Part shown: positions 47,795-57,522 of the stretch, one piece after another | Layout: every line of letters starts with the position of its first letter | Numbering within the stretch: the stretch's first letter is position 1 | Program-made: the position numbers and the translations under genes | The notes under the pieces: generated by a model | Database searches by the model: none | The model's input: the letters and a program-made list of their open reading frames with translations, nothing else | Told to the model about the DNA's origin: nothing | DNA from: Aquimarina macrocephali JAMB N27 | Lineage (GTDB): Bacteria > Bacteroidota > Bacteroidia > Flavobacteriales > Flavobacteriaceae | DNA: 64,000 bases | Direction of reading: 5' to 3' | Assembly (NCBI RefSeq): GCF_000520995.1 | Contig: NZ_JACA01000011.1 | Coordinates: forward strand, 27,253 to 91,252

Positions 47795-47829
47795 AGATTC
47801 ATTTTATTCGAGAATCTACCCCAAAAGAA

Positions 47830-48753
47830 TTATCCTGCAAGATCTATATTCTTAAGTTTATTTTCTTCTGCAGTTTTGGCTTTTTGAGCTGCGTATTCAT
47901 AACCTTGTCTCCACCAACTACTCATTAATTTTTTATTAAAAATCAATGAATTCTCTGTAAGTTTAGATGGTGTATAATATAGATTTAAAGGAACTTCTTT
48001 ATTAATTGCTGCTAGTTTACCTAATACGGTATCATGCCCTTCTACCTGGTCTAACATATAGCTAAATAGGTTTACCATAAGTGAAAACGGGTTTCTACCC
48101 AGCACTTTATTATGTTCCATATTTTCTGACTCCAAAATAATGGCATCAACCTCTGTGGCTCCTCTTCGTATTGCTTCTCGAATAGGTACCATACATCCAA
48201 AACCTCCATCTGCATATTCACAACCATCTTTTGTTACCAAACTCATAAAAGGAACATAGTTACAGGATATCCAAATCCAATCACAGAAATCTTCGTAAGA
48301 AAAATCATTAATAGATTTATATTCTGTACTATTTTTAGTGAGATTAGAAACGGTAACTACAACATCATCAACTTTTGTACGTGCCTGATTAAATTCTTCT
48401 TCAGAAAAGTTTCTGCGGATTGCTCGCCGTAAGTTTTTACTTTCTCCGAATGTTCGCTTTCTTTTAATAAATTGCCATAGAGATGAAAAAAAATTAATTG
48501 ATACAAACTCTCTATTTCCTTTTTTTCTAACTACAAAAGGATTTACATTAAAGATTGTATGTTGATTAACATTAGTATAGATATCATACATTTTCTCGAT
48601 ATTACCTAATGCCAATTGTGAAATTAAAAGACTTCCGGTAGAAGTCCCGAGAAACAGGTCATATTTCTTACCTTCTTCTTGAATTAAGTATTGCGCTACA
48701 CCACCGGCATAAGCTCCTTTACTTCCTCCTCCTGAAATTACTAGTGCTCGCAT
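47830..48753 (-). CDS. Patatin-like phospholipase (downstream copy)
   Basis: 307 residues from ATG 48753. Patatin motifs: oxyanion GGGSKGAYAGG near the N-terminus, GTSTGSLLIS with the nucleophile Ser (about 40), and DGGFGCMVP with the Asp of the dyad. It begins 1 nt after the upstream homologue stops, so translational coupling is likely. The pair shares most of its length and arose by tandem duplication. It may hydrolyse phospholipids; direct target unknown. Confidence 0.9.
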   Translation of the reverse strand: MRALVISGGGSKGAYAGGVAQYLIQEEGKKYDLFLGTSTGSLLISQLALGNIEKMYDIYTNVNQHTIFNVNPFVVRKKGNREFVSINFFSSLWQFIKRKRTFGESKNLRRAIRRNFSEEEFNQARTKVDDVVVTVSNLTKNSTEYKSINDFSYEDFCDWIWISCNYVPFMSLVTKDGCEYADGGFGCMVPIREAIRRGATEVDAIILESENMEHNKVLGRNPFSLMVNLFSYMLDQVEGHDTVLGKLAAINKEVPLNLYYTPSKLTENSLIFNKKLMSSWWRQGYEYAAQKAKTAEENKLKNIDLAG

Positions 48754-48754
48754 A

Positions 48755-49648
48755 TTATAATGGGTTCGAAATGTTCTTTTTCTTTGCAAATTTATAACCT
48801 TTTGCCCACCATTGTGTCATTTTTTCCTTATCAAAAATTAATGAGTTCGTAGTCAGTACGGTAGGAGTATAATATAAATCCATTGCTACATCATGTTCTA
48901 TTGCTTTAAACTTACCTATTCGAATATTCTGATGTTCGATCCTATCCATCATAAAATCGACCATACTTGTTATTAAAGTAAAAGGGTTTTTGGTAGGCAT
49001 TCTATTTAAATAATTAATTTCTGTTTCCAACACAATAACATCGAGCTCTGTTGCTCCGCGTTTTATCGCTTCTTCAATAGGAACCATTGACCCCAAACCA
49101 CCATCAACATAATCACAATGGTTTTTTCTAACCAAACTCATAAAAGGTGGGTAATTGCAAGATATCCATATCCAATCTAAAAAATCCTGATATGTACATT
49201 CTTTTATTGATTTATATTCTACTTCATTAGTAGAAAGATTGGTTACCGTAATGATTATATCTTTTTCTCCAGATTTCAGTTCTTCAAAATATGATTCAGA
49301 AATAGCACTCTCTATCAGGTTTCTAAGGTTTTTACTATCTCCAAATGATTTTTTCCCTTTAATCAAATTATACAATACATTAAAATGATTGATATTGATA
49401 CTTGTATATCCTCTTTTCTTTTTAATAGTAAATGGACAACTTTTAAATATTGAAGATTGATTTACCGAGGTATAAAAAGCTTTTATCTCTTCGATTTTGG
49501 ATAATGCCAGATGTGATACCAAAAGACTTCCGGTAGAAGTACCTATAAACAGGTCATATTTTCTACCCAAATCCTGAATTAAGTACTGTGCAACACCACC
49601 TGCAAAAGCTCCTTTACTTCCACCACCAGAAATTACTAATGCACGCAT
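48755..49648 (-). CDS. Patatin-like phospholipase (upstream copy)
   Basis: 297 residues, near-parallel to the neighbouring copy. SGGGSKGAFAGGVAQY, GTSTGSLLVSHLAL with the catalytic Ser, and DGGLGSMVPIEEA with the catalytic Asp. No signal peptide is visible. It lies 8 nt after the M1 peptidase gene on the same strand, so the three may be one transcript. Confidence 0.9.
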   Translation of the reverse strand: MRALVISGGGSKGAFAGGVAQYLIQDLGRKYDLFIGTSTGSLLVSHLALSKIEEIKAFYTSVNQSSIFKSCPFTIKKKRGYTSININHFNVLYNLIKGKKSFGDSKNLRNLIESAISESYFEELKSGEKDIIITVTNLSTNEVEYKSIKECTYQDFLDWIWISCNYPPFMSLVRKNHCDYVDGGLGSMVPIEEAIKRGATELDVIVLETEINYLNRMPTKNPFTLITSMVDFMMDRIEHQNIRIGKFKAIEHDVAMDLYYTPTVLTTNSLIFDKEKMTQWWAKGYKFAKKKNISNPL

Positions 49649-49656
49649 GTTCTATG

Positions 49657-51777
49657 TTATGGGGTTAATTTTTTTTCCAAAAAATCATGTTGATTCTTCG
49701 GTAAACTATTCAATAAAACTACGTATTTCTTTTTATATTTTTCGTCCTTGAGTATTTTATCAAGAATTTTTCTGCAAGAGTTCCTAAAACGCCAATTATG
49801 ATGCGTTGCTCCATCAACAAGATCTATTAAGGATTGATCAGAAAAAGCTTGTAAGCTTTCTAGATAAGTAAACGCATTCTCTCGAGTACTAAAACCAAAT
49901 TTTGATGATGTATACCCCGATAGTTCCAGATAAAATTTTTGATGTTCGCTAGTATGATAATCCTTTGTGTTTAATGCTAGAACTAGCCATAACATTCTAA
50001 TGTTTTTGGTATTAAACCCTACTATTTCTCTGGTAAGATCTAAGTACTCTTTTCTTTTTTCTGGGAAACTAGTCCACAAATGATAAAGTGCTGGTTCTAT
50101 GGTAGCGTATGATGCGTCTTTTAGTAAAGATTCATATTGTTCTTGTAAATCCTTAGGTACTGTATTTAATGTATTGGCAATAGCCTGGCGTACAAAAATG
50201 TTATTCGTCTCAAAAGCTTTATCATACAAGGCTATAACCTCTGGGGAGTTTTTTCCTTCTAATTGATAGACCGCTTCCTGCCCAATGTAATCATTTGTAG
50301 GAAAGCCTAATGCCTTAGCCAAAGTACCCCATTTTCCTGCCATAGGTTGAGTGCGCTCTTGCGCTAAGCCTAGATAGCTTTTAATGAAATCTGATTTTGC
50401 AAGTATGTCTAATGCTTCTTGCGAAGGAAATTTTATATTCTCTAGCCATAATTGTCTAAATGCTTTCAGATCTGTACCACTTACCTCTTCTGCTATCGCA
50501 AAAAAATCATTAGTTGTCACATTTTGAAACTTATGTTTTTCGAGGTAATTATAAATTGTAATTTTAAAACTAGTATCTCCAATCAATTTTCTTAATGCAT
50601 GAATAGCCCAGGCTCCTCTCTGATAAAATGTTAGAGAGCTTGCTTTTGGATCCAATAATGATGTTGCATTCTTTGTTTTGGATAGCTCGGTAAGCTGTTC
50701 TGCGCTTTCATACAATTTGTATTGAAAATAATCATCGCCAAAAATTTCTTTTTCTGCTAACAATGCATAATACGTTGCAAATCCTTCTTGGAGCCAATGA
50801 TGTGTTCCTTCAGTCTCGGTTACTAAATCTCCAAACCATTGATGTGCCAATTCATGGGCATTGACATTAATATAGTTTTGATCAATAAATGCTGTTTCAT
50901 CAACCATAAAGGCATCAGAAAAAATGGTTGTCCCTGTATTTTCCATACCTGCATATAAAAAATCTTTAACAGGAATCTGCTTATAGTTTTGCCAAGGAAA
51001 AGAAAACCCAATCTCTTTTTCTAAAAATTCAAAAATCCTTTTACTGTGTTTATAAGTAGCTTCGAATTTATTTTTGTCCTTGGGATAGTAATACATTTCT
51101 AAAGGAGTACCATTTGCCGAAGTTTCTACTACTTTATCATATTTTCCAATGGCAAAAGCAACCAAATAGCTACTCATTGCACGTTGCATATCATACTGCC
51201 AACTTTGGATAGAATCATTTACCGATTCTGTTTTAGTAAGTTTTCCATTAGCAATAACTTCGTAACCTTTTTGGAAATTGATAGTGAGATCAAATTCGGT
51301 TTTCTCATTCATATCATCAAAACTGGGAAGCCAGTTAGAGGTGTATTTTCCTTGCCCTTGAGTCCAAACCTGATCATTCCCTTCATAATCTTTAACAAAA
51401 TAAAGTGCTTTTTTAGGTTTAGCTTCATAATGAATCACTATTCGATGCTCGCTTGCATTTTTAAAGTTAGAATTAATAACGACCTTTTTATCATCATATT
51501 TAAAATCTACATCTTTATCATCTAGAGATACGTTGCTGATTATCATATGTTGGGCATCTACCGTAATAGCTCGAACGGGTTTTATTATTTTAAAAGTATA
51601 TGCTACCTTTCCTTTTACTTCTCTTGATTTGGAGTCTACAGTCACATTGACTTTACCTTTTAGAAAATCAACATTAGCTTGTTCCTTTTTAGAATTAAGG
51701 GACTCCACAGAAGCTATTTCCTGAGCATTGCCAATAGAAGAAAAAACAAGTATTAAAAAGCTTAAAATAAATTTCAT
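49657..51777 (-). CDS. M1 family aminopeptidase-like metallopeptidase (secreted)
   Basis: 706 residues from ATG 51777, which follows an alternative in-frame ATG 9 nt upstream. Signal peptide (VFSSIGNAQ), an aminopeptidase N-type beta-sandwich, a catalytic domain with AGMENTGTTIF (GAMEN-like) and HELAHQWFGDLVTETEGTHH (HExxH), the third ligand Glu in WLQEGFATYYALL, then HEAT-like helices. It probably releases amino acids from peptides in the periplasm. It is divergent from recG. Confidence 0.93.
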   Translation of the reverse strand: MKFILSFLILVFSSIGNAQEIASVESLNSKKEQANVDFLKGKVNVTVDSKSREVKGKVAYTFKIIKPVRAITVDAQHMIISNVSLDDKDVDFKYDDKKVVINSNFKNASEHRIVIHYEAKPKKALYFVKDYEGNDQVWTQGQGKYTSNWLPSFDDMNEKTEFDLTINFQKGYEVIANGKLTKTESVNDSIQSWQYDMQRAMSSYLVAFAIGKYDKVVETSANGTPLEMYYYPKDKNKFEATYKHSKRIFEFLEKEIGFSFPWQNYKQIPVKDFLYAGMENTGTTIFSDAFMVDETAFIDQNYINVNAHELAHQWFGDLVTETEGTHHWLQEGFATYYALLAEKEIFGDDYFQYKLYESAEQLTELSKTKNATSLLDPKASSLTFYQRGAWAIHALRKLIGDTSFKITIYNYLEKHKFQNVTTNDFFAIAEEVSGTDLKAFRQLWLENIKFPSQEALDILAKSDFIKSYLGLAQERTQPMAGKWGTLAKALGFPTNDYIGQEAVYQLEGKNSPEVIALYDKAFETNNIFVRQAIANTLNTVPKDLQEQYESLLKDASYATIEPALYHLWTSFPEKRKEYLDLTREIVGFNTKNIRMLWLVLALNTKDYHTSEHQKFYLELSGYTSSKFGFSTRENAFTYLESLQAFSDQSLIDLVDGATHHNWRFRNSCRKILDKILKDEKYKKKYVVLLNSLPKNQHDFLEKKLTP

Positions 51778-51843
51778 ACTACACATAAATCAAATGTTCT
51801 GCCAAAATAACGAAATTACTCTGTTTATGTTACAAATTTTTGA

Positions 51844-51874
51844 TTGACAATATTTCTATAATATAGTATATTCG
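51844..51874 (+). promoter_or_regulatory. Promoter of recG (TTG-N20-TATATTCG)
   Basis: -33-like TTG at 51844-51846 and a -7-like TATATTCG at 51867-51874, 20 nt apart, 5 nt before the ATG at 51880. The -7 differs from TAnnTTTG at one position. With so short a distance the mRNA would be leaderless or nearly so. Confidence 0.45.
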
Positions 51875-51879
51875 CTACG

Positions 51880-53985
51880 ATGAATCCTAATATTTTACAA
51901 ACTCCCATTGATTATTTGAAAGGTGTTGGCCCGTCTCGTGCTACATTACTTCGATCAGAACTAGGGATTCATACCTACCAGGATTTGGTTAATCTTTTTC
52001 CGAATCGATATCTTGATAAAACACAATACTATAAAATCAGCCAATTACAGCGTAATTCGGCAGAGGTACAAATTATAGGCAAGATTGTTAATATTAAAAC
52101 TGTAGAGCAAAAAAGAGGAAAGCGATTAGTTGCTAAATTTGTAGATGATACGGGTTCTTCTATAGAGTTGGTTTGGTTTAGAGGACATAAATGGATTCGC
52201 GAAAATTTAAAAATCAATACTCCATATGTCATTTTTGGAAAAACCAAATACTATAATGGTTTTAGTATGCCACATCCCGATATGGAGTTATTGACAGAGC
52301 ATCAACAAAACCTAAGAACGGTAATGCAACCCATATACCCTTCTACCGAAAAACTCTCTAATAAGGGTATCACTAACCGGGTAATGAGTAAAATGATGCA
52401 ACAATTGTTTGTAGAGACTAAAATACGTTTCTATGATACATTGTCTCAGGAAATTCTTGAAGAGCTTAAACTTATATCAAAAAGTGAAGCTGTTTTTAAT
52501 ATTCATTTTCCTAAAAGTCAGGAACTATTATCCAAAGCACAGTATCGACTAAAATTTGAAGAGTTATTTTATATTCAACTACAGCTAATCACTAAAAAAT
52601 TAATTCGAAAACAAAAGATAAAAGGGTTTCCTTTTACCGAAGTTGGAGAACATTTTAACAATTTCTACAAGGATCACCTTCCTTTTGATCTTACCAATGC
52701 ACAAAAACGGGTGATCAAAGAAATTCGAAATGATATTGGGAGTAGTGCTCAAATGAACCGTCTTTTGCAAGGAGATGTAGGATCGGGTAAAACCATTGTG
52801 GGATTAATGACGATGTTATTAGCTATCGATAATGGGTTTCAAGCCTGTTTAATGGCACCAACCGCAATTCTTGCAAATCAGCATTACCAAGGGATTACTG
52901 CACTTACCAAAGAGCTGGATGTTAATGTAAAATTATTAATGGGTAGTTCTAAAACCAAAGAACGACGAGAAATCCATCAGGAACTAGAAGATGGATCATT
53001 ACACATCCTAATTGGTACCCATGCTGTATTAGAAGACAAAGTACAGTTTAAAAATCTAGGATTAGCTATTATTGATGAGCAACATCGATTTGGAGTAGCA
53101 CAACGAGCCAAACTATGGCATAAAAACACCTATCCACCACATATTTTGGTGATGACAGCAACCCCAATACCCAGAACATTAGCAATGAGTTTATATGGTG
53201 ATCTGGATATTTCGGTAATTGACGAACTCCCACCTGGCCGTAAACCTATTAAAACGGTACATCGATACGATAGTAATCGGTTAAAAGTATTTAAGTTTAT
53301 ATCTGAAGAAATACAAAAAGGAAGGCAAATTTATATTGTTTATCCATTGATACAGGAATCAGAAGCGATGGATTATAAAGATCTTATGGACGGATATGAA
53401 AGTATTGCTCGCTCCTTCCCCGCTCCTGAGTATCAAATTTCTATTGTTCATGGTAAAATGAAACCCGCAGATAAGGATTATGAGATGGAACGCTTTGTAA
53501 AGGGTGAAACCCAAATTATGGTAGCTACCACTGTAATTGAAGTTGGGGTTAATGTACCAAATGCCAGTGTAATGATTATAGAGAGCGCAGAACGTTTTGG
53601 ATTATCTCAATTACACCAGTTACGAGGGCGTGTTGGTCGTGGTGCAGAACAAAGTTTTTGCATTCTTATGACTAGCTTTAAGTTATCTGCAGATAGTAAG
53701 ACCCGATTAGAAACTATGGTACGCACCAACGATGGTTTTGATATTGCCGAGGTAGACTTAAAATTAAGAGGTCCCGGAGATATTATGGGCACCCAGCAAA
53801 GTGGTGTGCTTAATCTTAAAATAGCAGATATTGTAAGAGATAATGATATTTTAAAAACAGCAAGGCATTATGCAATGAAAATCCTGAATGAAGACCCTTC
53901 ACTATCTTTAGAGAAAAATAAAGTATTACTATACACCTATCAGCAACTCGCTAAGCATAAGAATATATGGAATTACATTTCTTAA
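51880..53985 (+). CDS. recG: ATP-dependent DNA helicase RecG
   Basis: Fork-regression helicase. 701 residues: N-terminal OB/wedge domain (VQIIGKIVNIKTVEQKRGKR), Walker A LLQGDVGSGKTIVGL, DEQH-type box IIDEQHRFGVAQRAKLW, TATPIPRTLAMSLYGDLDIS, and the helicase C-terminal motifs MVATTVIEVGVNVPNASVM and QLHQLRGRVGRG. It has all RecG landmarks including the TRG-type end ADIVRDNDIL. Confidence 0.97.
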   Translation: MNPNILQTPIDYLKGVGPSRATLLRSELGIHTYQDLVNLFPNRYLDKTQYYKISQLQRNSAEVQIIGKIVNIKTVEQKRGKRLVAKFVDDTGSSIELVWFRGHKWIRENLKINTPYVIFGKTKYYNGFSMPHPDMELLTEHQQNLRTVMQPIYPSTEKLSNKGITNRVMSKMMQQLFVETKIRFYDTLSQEILEELKLISKSEAVFNIHFPKSQELLSKAQYRLKFEELFYIQLQLITKKLIRKQKIKGFPFTEVGEHFNNFYKDHLPFDLTNAQKRVIKEIRNDIGSSAQMNRLLQGDVGSGKTIVGLMTMLLAIDNGFQACLMAPTAILANQHYQGITALTKELDVNVKLLMGSSKTKERREIHQELEDGSLHILIGTHAVLEDKVQFKNLGLAIIDEQHRFGVAQRAKLWHKNTYPPHILVMTATPIPRTLAMSLYGDLDISVIDELPPGRKPIKTVHRYDSNRLKVFKFISEEIQKGRQIYIVYPLIQESEAMDYKDLMDGYESIARSFPAPEYQISIVHGKMKPADKDYEMERFVKGETQIMVATTVIEVGVNVPNASVMIIESAERFGLSQLHQLRGRVGRGAEQSFCILMTSFKLSADSKTRLETMVRTNDGFDIAEVDLKLRGPGDIMGTQQSGVLNLKIADIVRDNDILKTARHYAMKILNEDPSLSLEKNKVLLYTYQQLAKHKNIWNYIS

Positions 53986-54056
53986 TGTGTAGTAAAATGA
54001 ATACAATACTATCATATTTAGCTAATTTATAATCTAAAACGTCTACTGTATTACAA

Positions 54057-54064
54057 TATCTTTG
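54057..54064 (+). promoter_or_regulatory. -7 box TATCTTTG of the DinB-like gene
   Basis: Consensus TAnnTTTG, overlapping the TTG that starts the longest frame at 54062. This supports the start at 54116 for the protein. Confidence 0.5.
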
Positions 54065-54115
54065 AAAAATTACTTAACAAAGTGGTTTAAAAAACAAATA
54101 AATATTTTTATAAAA

Positions 54116-54643
54116 ATGCCATATCAACAGATACCAGAATACCCAAAAAATTACTCCTCAGGCAACATAATTTCTAGACTTATTGATGGTCTTGGATATC
54201 GTTATTATTGGGCTACAGAAAGTCTTACTGATACCGATCTAAAGTACAAGCCATCTGCCGAAGGGTTTGATACATATAAAACGATAGAACATATATATTG
54301 GCTTTCAATCATGATTACTAATACTGCGCAAAATTTACCCAGTATCAGACTCACTCCAGACGATCTGTCTACAATGAATTTTGATATCTTAAGAAAAAAG
54401 ACATTACAGAATCTAAAGAAGGGAAGTGAACTATTTGCAGAAAAAACAAAAGATGATATGGATGACTACATGATCATTATACAAAGTGAAGGATATAAAG
54501 GAGAATTCCCGTTTTGGCATATGATCAATGGCCCAATATCTGATGCACTCTACCATACAGGGCAAATAGTATCATTTAGGAGAACAACAGGTAATCCAAT
54601 AGATTCAAAAGTTAATGTATTTACTGGAAAACCGAAGAGTTAA
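54116..54643 (+). CDS. DinB family protein
   Basis: 175 residues from ATG 54116. Four-helix DinB-type bundle: YRYYWATESLTDTDLKYKPS, the conserved His in TIEHIYWLSIMITN, and the C-terminal HMINGPISDALYHTGQIVSF with two His that could complete a metal triad. The family includes thiol transferases, but members are often of unknown role. The longer frame from TTG 54062 starts within the promoter box. Confidence 0.85.
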   Translation: MPYQQIPEYPKNYSSGNIISRLIDGLGYRYYWATESLTDTDLKYKPSAEGFDTYKTIEHIYWLSIMITNTAQNLPSIRLTPDDLSTMNFDILRKKTLQNLKKGSELFAEKTKDDMDDYMIIIQSEGYKGEFPFWHMINGPISDALYHTGQIVSFRRTTGNPIDSKVNVFTGKPKS

Positions 54644-54789
54644 ATTTTGGTTAAGAAGAGAATTAGAAGAATTTTTTATTCACATAATCATATTTTTATC
54701 TTTTGTAATAACAAGTTTTCAGGTTTTTAAAAGCTTTGAGATTTATTAAAGTTATTTTAATACTCTTACATAAATTTTTTACATTAATT

Positions 54790-55320
54790 ATGAGTCATCA
54801 AGAATATATCATAAAGGAAGCTGCTCCAGGTGAGTTTGCAAAAATTGGAGAATTAATGGTTAATGTATATTCACAACTAGAAGGATTCCCTTCTAAACAA
54901 GAACAACCTAATTATTATAAAATGTTGGCTAATATCGGTAGTTTAACAGAAAATCCTAAAACCAAATTATTGGTTGCCATTTCATCAAATGGAAAAATAG
55001 GTGGTGGTGTTGTTTATTTTGGTGATATGAAATATTATGGCTCTGGTGGCACTGCTACAGCAGAAAAGCATGCTTCAGGATTTAGGTTACTGGCAGTCGA
55101 TCCAGCTACAAGAGGTAAAGGTTTAGGTAAGCGCTTAACAAACGCTTGTATACAGATTGCAAAAGATGAAAAACAAAGTCAAATGATAATTCACTCTACA
55201 CAAGCTATGCAAATAGCATGGAAAATGTATGAAAATATGGGATTTAGAAGATCCGATGATTTGGATTTTATGCAAGGAGAACTTCCTGTTTTTGGCTTTA
55301 GATTAGTATTTCAAAAATAA
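54790..55320 (+). CDS. GNAT family N-acetyltransferase
   Basis: 176 residues from ATG 54790 (an in-frame ATG-like start at 54736 lies upstream and adds a hydrophobic stretch). Motif A, acetyl-CoA binding: LLAVDPATRGKGLGKRLTNA; motif B: WKMYENMGFRRSDDLDF. Acceptor unknown. It is followed closely by the LysE-type exporter. Confidence 0.9.
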   Translation: MSHQEYIIKEAAPGEFAKIGELMVNVYSQLEGFPSKQEQPNYYKMLANIGSLTENPKTKLLVAISSNGKIGGGVVYFGDMKYYGSGGTATAEKHASGFRLLAVDPATRGKGLGKRLTNACIQIAKDEKQSQMIIHSTQAMQIAWKMYENMGFRRSDDLDFMQGELPVFGFRLVFQK

Positions 55321-55353
55321 TAAACCATATTAGATACAATAAACTTTATAACT

Positions 55354-56013
55354 ATGGTACTCCCTGATTTGGATAATATTATATTTTTTTTGGCAGCTGC
55401 CTCTATATTAATTCTTATACCCGGCCCATCTGTTCTCTATATTATGGCCAAAAGTGTTGAACAAGGATATAAAGCTGGGATTGTTTCTGTTTTAGGAATA
55501 GGTATTGGAAGCATGGTTCATGTTGCTGCCGCTGCAATAGGTATTTCTTCTATACTATTAACATCTTCTACAGCATTTTCGATTGTAAAGTACCTAGGAG
55601 CTATCTATCTTATTTATCTGGGTGTTAAAAAACTACTAGAAAAAATACCTAATAAACAGCCTGTAATTACAAATAAAAATAAACGGTTAGATAAAATTTT
55701 TTATGAAGGTATTTTGGTGAACACTTTTAACCCTAAGACGGCGATATTTTTCTTTTCTTTTTTACCACAATTTATAAATATCGACAAAGGAGGTAATGCC
55801 AGTCAAATATTATTTCTTGGTATTTTATTTACTGTTTTTGCAATATTAAGTGATACATTATATGTTTTGCTTTCTGTGAAAATATCAAAATGGTTTACCA
55901 GTTCTAAAAAGTACCTCAAAAGACAAAAAAATATTACAGGTTCTATTTACATAGCTCTTGGTCTAATAACACTAACCATTAATCAACCTATAGAGCATTC
56001 TAATACAAAATAG
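55354..56013 (+). CDS. LysE/RhtB family amino-acid exporter
   Basis: 219-residue inner-membrane protein with about six hydrophobic helices. LysE landmarks: FLAAASILILIPGPSVLYIM, VLGIGIGSMVHVAAAAIG, IYLIYLGVKKLLEKIP, and LVNTFNPKTAIFFFSFLPQF. Exports small amino acids or related compounds; the cargo is not clear. Adjacent to a GNAT gene (33-nt gap), a pair that might relate to an amino-acid derivative. Confidence 0.93.
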   Translation: MVLPDLDNIIFFLAAASILILIPGPSVLYIMAKSVEQGYKAGIVSVLGIGIGSMVHVAAAAIGISSILLTSSTAFSIVKYLGAIYLIYLGVKKLLEKIPNKQPVITNKNKRLDKIFYEGILVNTFNPKTAIFFFSFLPQFINIDKGGNASQILFLGILFTVFAILSDTLYVLLSVKISKWFTSSKKYLKRQKNITGSIYIALGLITLTINQPIEHSNTK

Positions 56014-56139
56014 TTGGTATTTTTATTATGGTATGAATAGTCAAAAATATATAATTCATTTTATGATTTGCTTTTTTGTAACTACATCTTAAAAACAAAG
56101 TCCTTTTGATAGTATAGTGCAAAATAATTAGTATTAGAT

Positions 56140-56919
56140 ATGGAAATAGTATGTTACGGTTGTGGAAGAGGCGAAAATCCTGAAAATACAATTGAAGGAA
56201 TACACCACTGTCAATCTATAAATCCTGATTGGTGGATTGAAATGGATATTCAGATTACTAAAGATGAAAAATTAGTTCTATTTCATGATTATCAAACAAA
56301 ACGAATCACTGGAGTAAATAATAAAATTCACCAACTTACCTTAACAGAAATCCAACAATTAAATGCAGGATATAATTTTAATGTTGAAAATAAATTTATA
56401 TACCGTGAAAACCCAATACAAATTCCAACGGTAGAAGAGGTATTTCAAAAATTCCCAAAAGCTAAATTATTATTAGATCTTCATACAAATAATCTTTTGG
56501 CCGTTACCCGACTGATCACATTAATCAAAAAATATACTATGGCCAATCAGGTGATTATAGTTAGCCGCTATGACGAGGTAATTTCCTCTTTCAAAAAGAA
56601 ACGACCAAAATGGAGATATGGCGTTCCAACCAAAGAGGCCAAAAAAATGATCTACAGTAGTTTTCTTTATTTAGATAAACTCTTTCCTATAACATCAGAT
56701 ATATTAATGCTTCCAAAAAAAGCTGGTAAAGTGAATGTTTTAACAAAAAGAGTAGTTAAGCATGTAAAAAAACGAAACAAAACACTTTGGGCCTGGATGT
56801 ATGAAGGAGAAATTGTGAAAACTGTAGATGATGAAACAGAATTAAATGAGATGAAAGAGCTTGGAGTACATGGTATATTTACAGGTTTTCCTAAAAAACT
56901 TATGAATCAAATACAGTAA
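56140..56919 (+). CDS. Glycerophosphodiester phosphodiesterase-family protein lacking the first His
   Basis: 259 residues of GDPD-like TIM barrel, but the catalytic HR motif is altered: the N-terminus reads VCYGCGRGENPENTIEGI, where typical enzymes have HRG. The next motifs are intact: EMDIQITKDEKLVLFHDYQT holds the Glu, Asp and His of the metal/second-His region. The C-terminal LGVHGIFTGFPKKL matches the family end. With one catalytic His replaced by Gly, activity may be lost or changed. It is 11 nt before the next gene, likely in an operon. Confidence 0.82.
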   Translation: MEIVCYGCGRGENPENTIEGIHHCQSINPDWWIEMDIQITKDEKLVLFHDYQTKRITGVNNKIHQLTLTEIQQLNAGYNFNVENKFIYRENPIQIPTVEEVFQKFPKAKLLLDLHTNNLLAVTRLITLIKKYTMANQVIIVSRYDEVISSFKKKRPKWRYGVPTKEAKKMIYSSFLYLDKLFPITSDILMLPKKAGKVNVLTKRVVKHVKKRNKTLWAWMYEGEIVKTVDDETELNEMKELGVHGIFTGFPKKLMNQIQ

Positions 56920-56930
56920 ATAAAGATCTC

Positions 56931-57467
56931 ATGAAACCAAGACTAATAATTTTATCTGATCTATGGGGACGAAAAAAATCGGGTTGGATTGATTATTATA
57001 CCAAAGAACTTCAAGATCATTTTGAGTTAAAGTGTTATGACAGTTGTGAATTAGGAGAGATAGACACTTCAACATACACAGAAAAAAATCTTCATAAACA
57101 ATTCACTAATGGAGGAATTGATCGGGCGATACAAAACTTACTTAAACTTGAGAAAGGAAAAATACATATACTTGCTTTTAGTATTGGTGGGGTCATTGGT
57201 TGGAAATCTGCTATAAAAAACCCGAATGTACTATCATTATATGCCGTTTCATCAACAAGATTACGATATGAAACCAATAAACCTAAAACGAAAATAGAAC
57301 TCTATTTTGGAGAGAATGATATGTATTCTCCAAAAAGTAAATGGTATGATATGATGGATATCGATTTCATCATAGAAAAAGGGAAAGAGCATCAACTATA
57401 TATCGAACCAAAATTTGCTGTGCAATTAAGCAATAGAATTATAAATAGTATAATCATTAGAAAATAA
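56931..57467 (+). CDS. Small alpha/beta-hydrolase-like protein
   Basis: 178 residues. An alpha/beta-hydrolase core with the nucleophile elbow HILAFSIGGVIGW (Ser about 82) and an acid region in YFGENDMYSPKS; the His is probably in KGKEHQLY. It is short for an esterase, without a lid. It starts 11 nt after the GDPD-like gene. Substrate unknown. Confidence 0.8.
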   Translation: MKPRLIILSDLWGRKKSGWIDYYTKELQDHFELKCYDSCELGEIDTSTYTEKNLHKQFTNGGIDRAIQNLLKLEKGKIHILAFSIGGVIGWKSAIKNPNVLSLYAVSSTRLRYETNKPKTKIELYFGENDMYSPKSKWYDMMDIDFIIEKGKEHQLYIEPKFAVQLSNRIINSIIIRK

Positions 57468-57470
57468 AAA

Positions 57471-57499
57471 AAGCCCTACAACATAACATTGTAAGGCTT
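57471..57499 (-). terminator. Terminator of the T9SS nuclease gene
   Basis: Hairpin AAGCC-c-TACAA / TTGTA-a-GGCTT; on the reverse strand it is followed by TTTTTTTATTTTC. It lies 23 bp after the nuclease stop. Confidence 0.75.
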
Positions 57500-57522
57500 C
57501 AGTAATTACACTTGCAAAAAAA

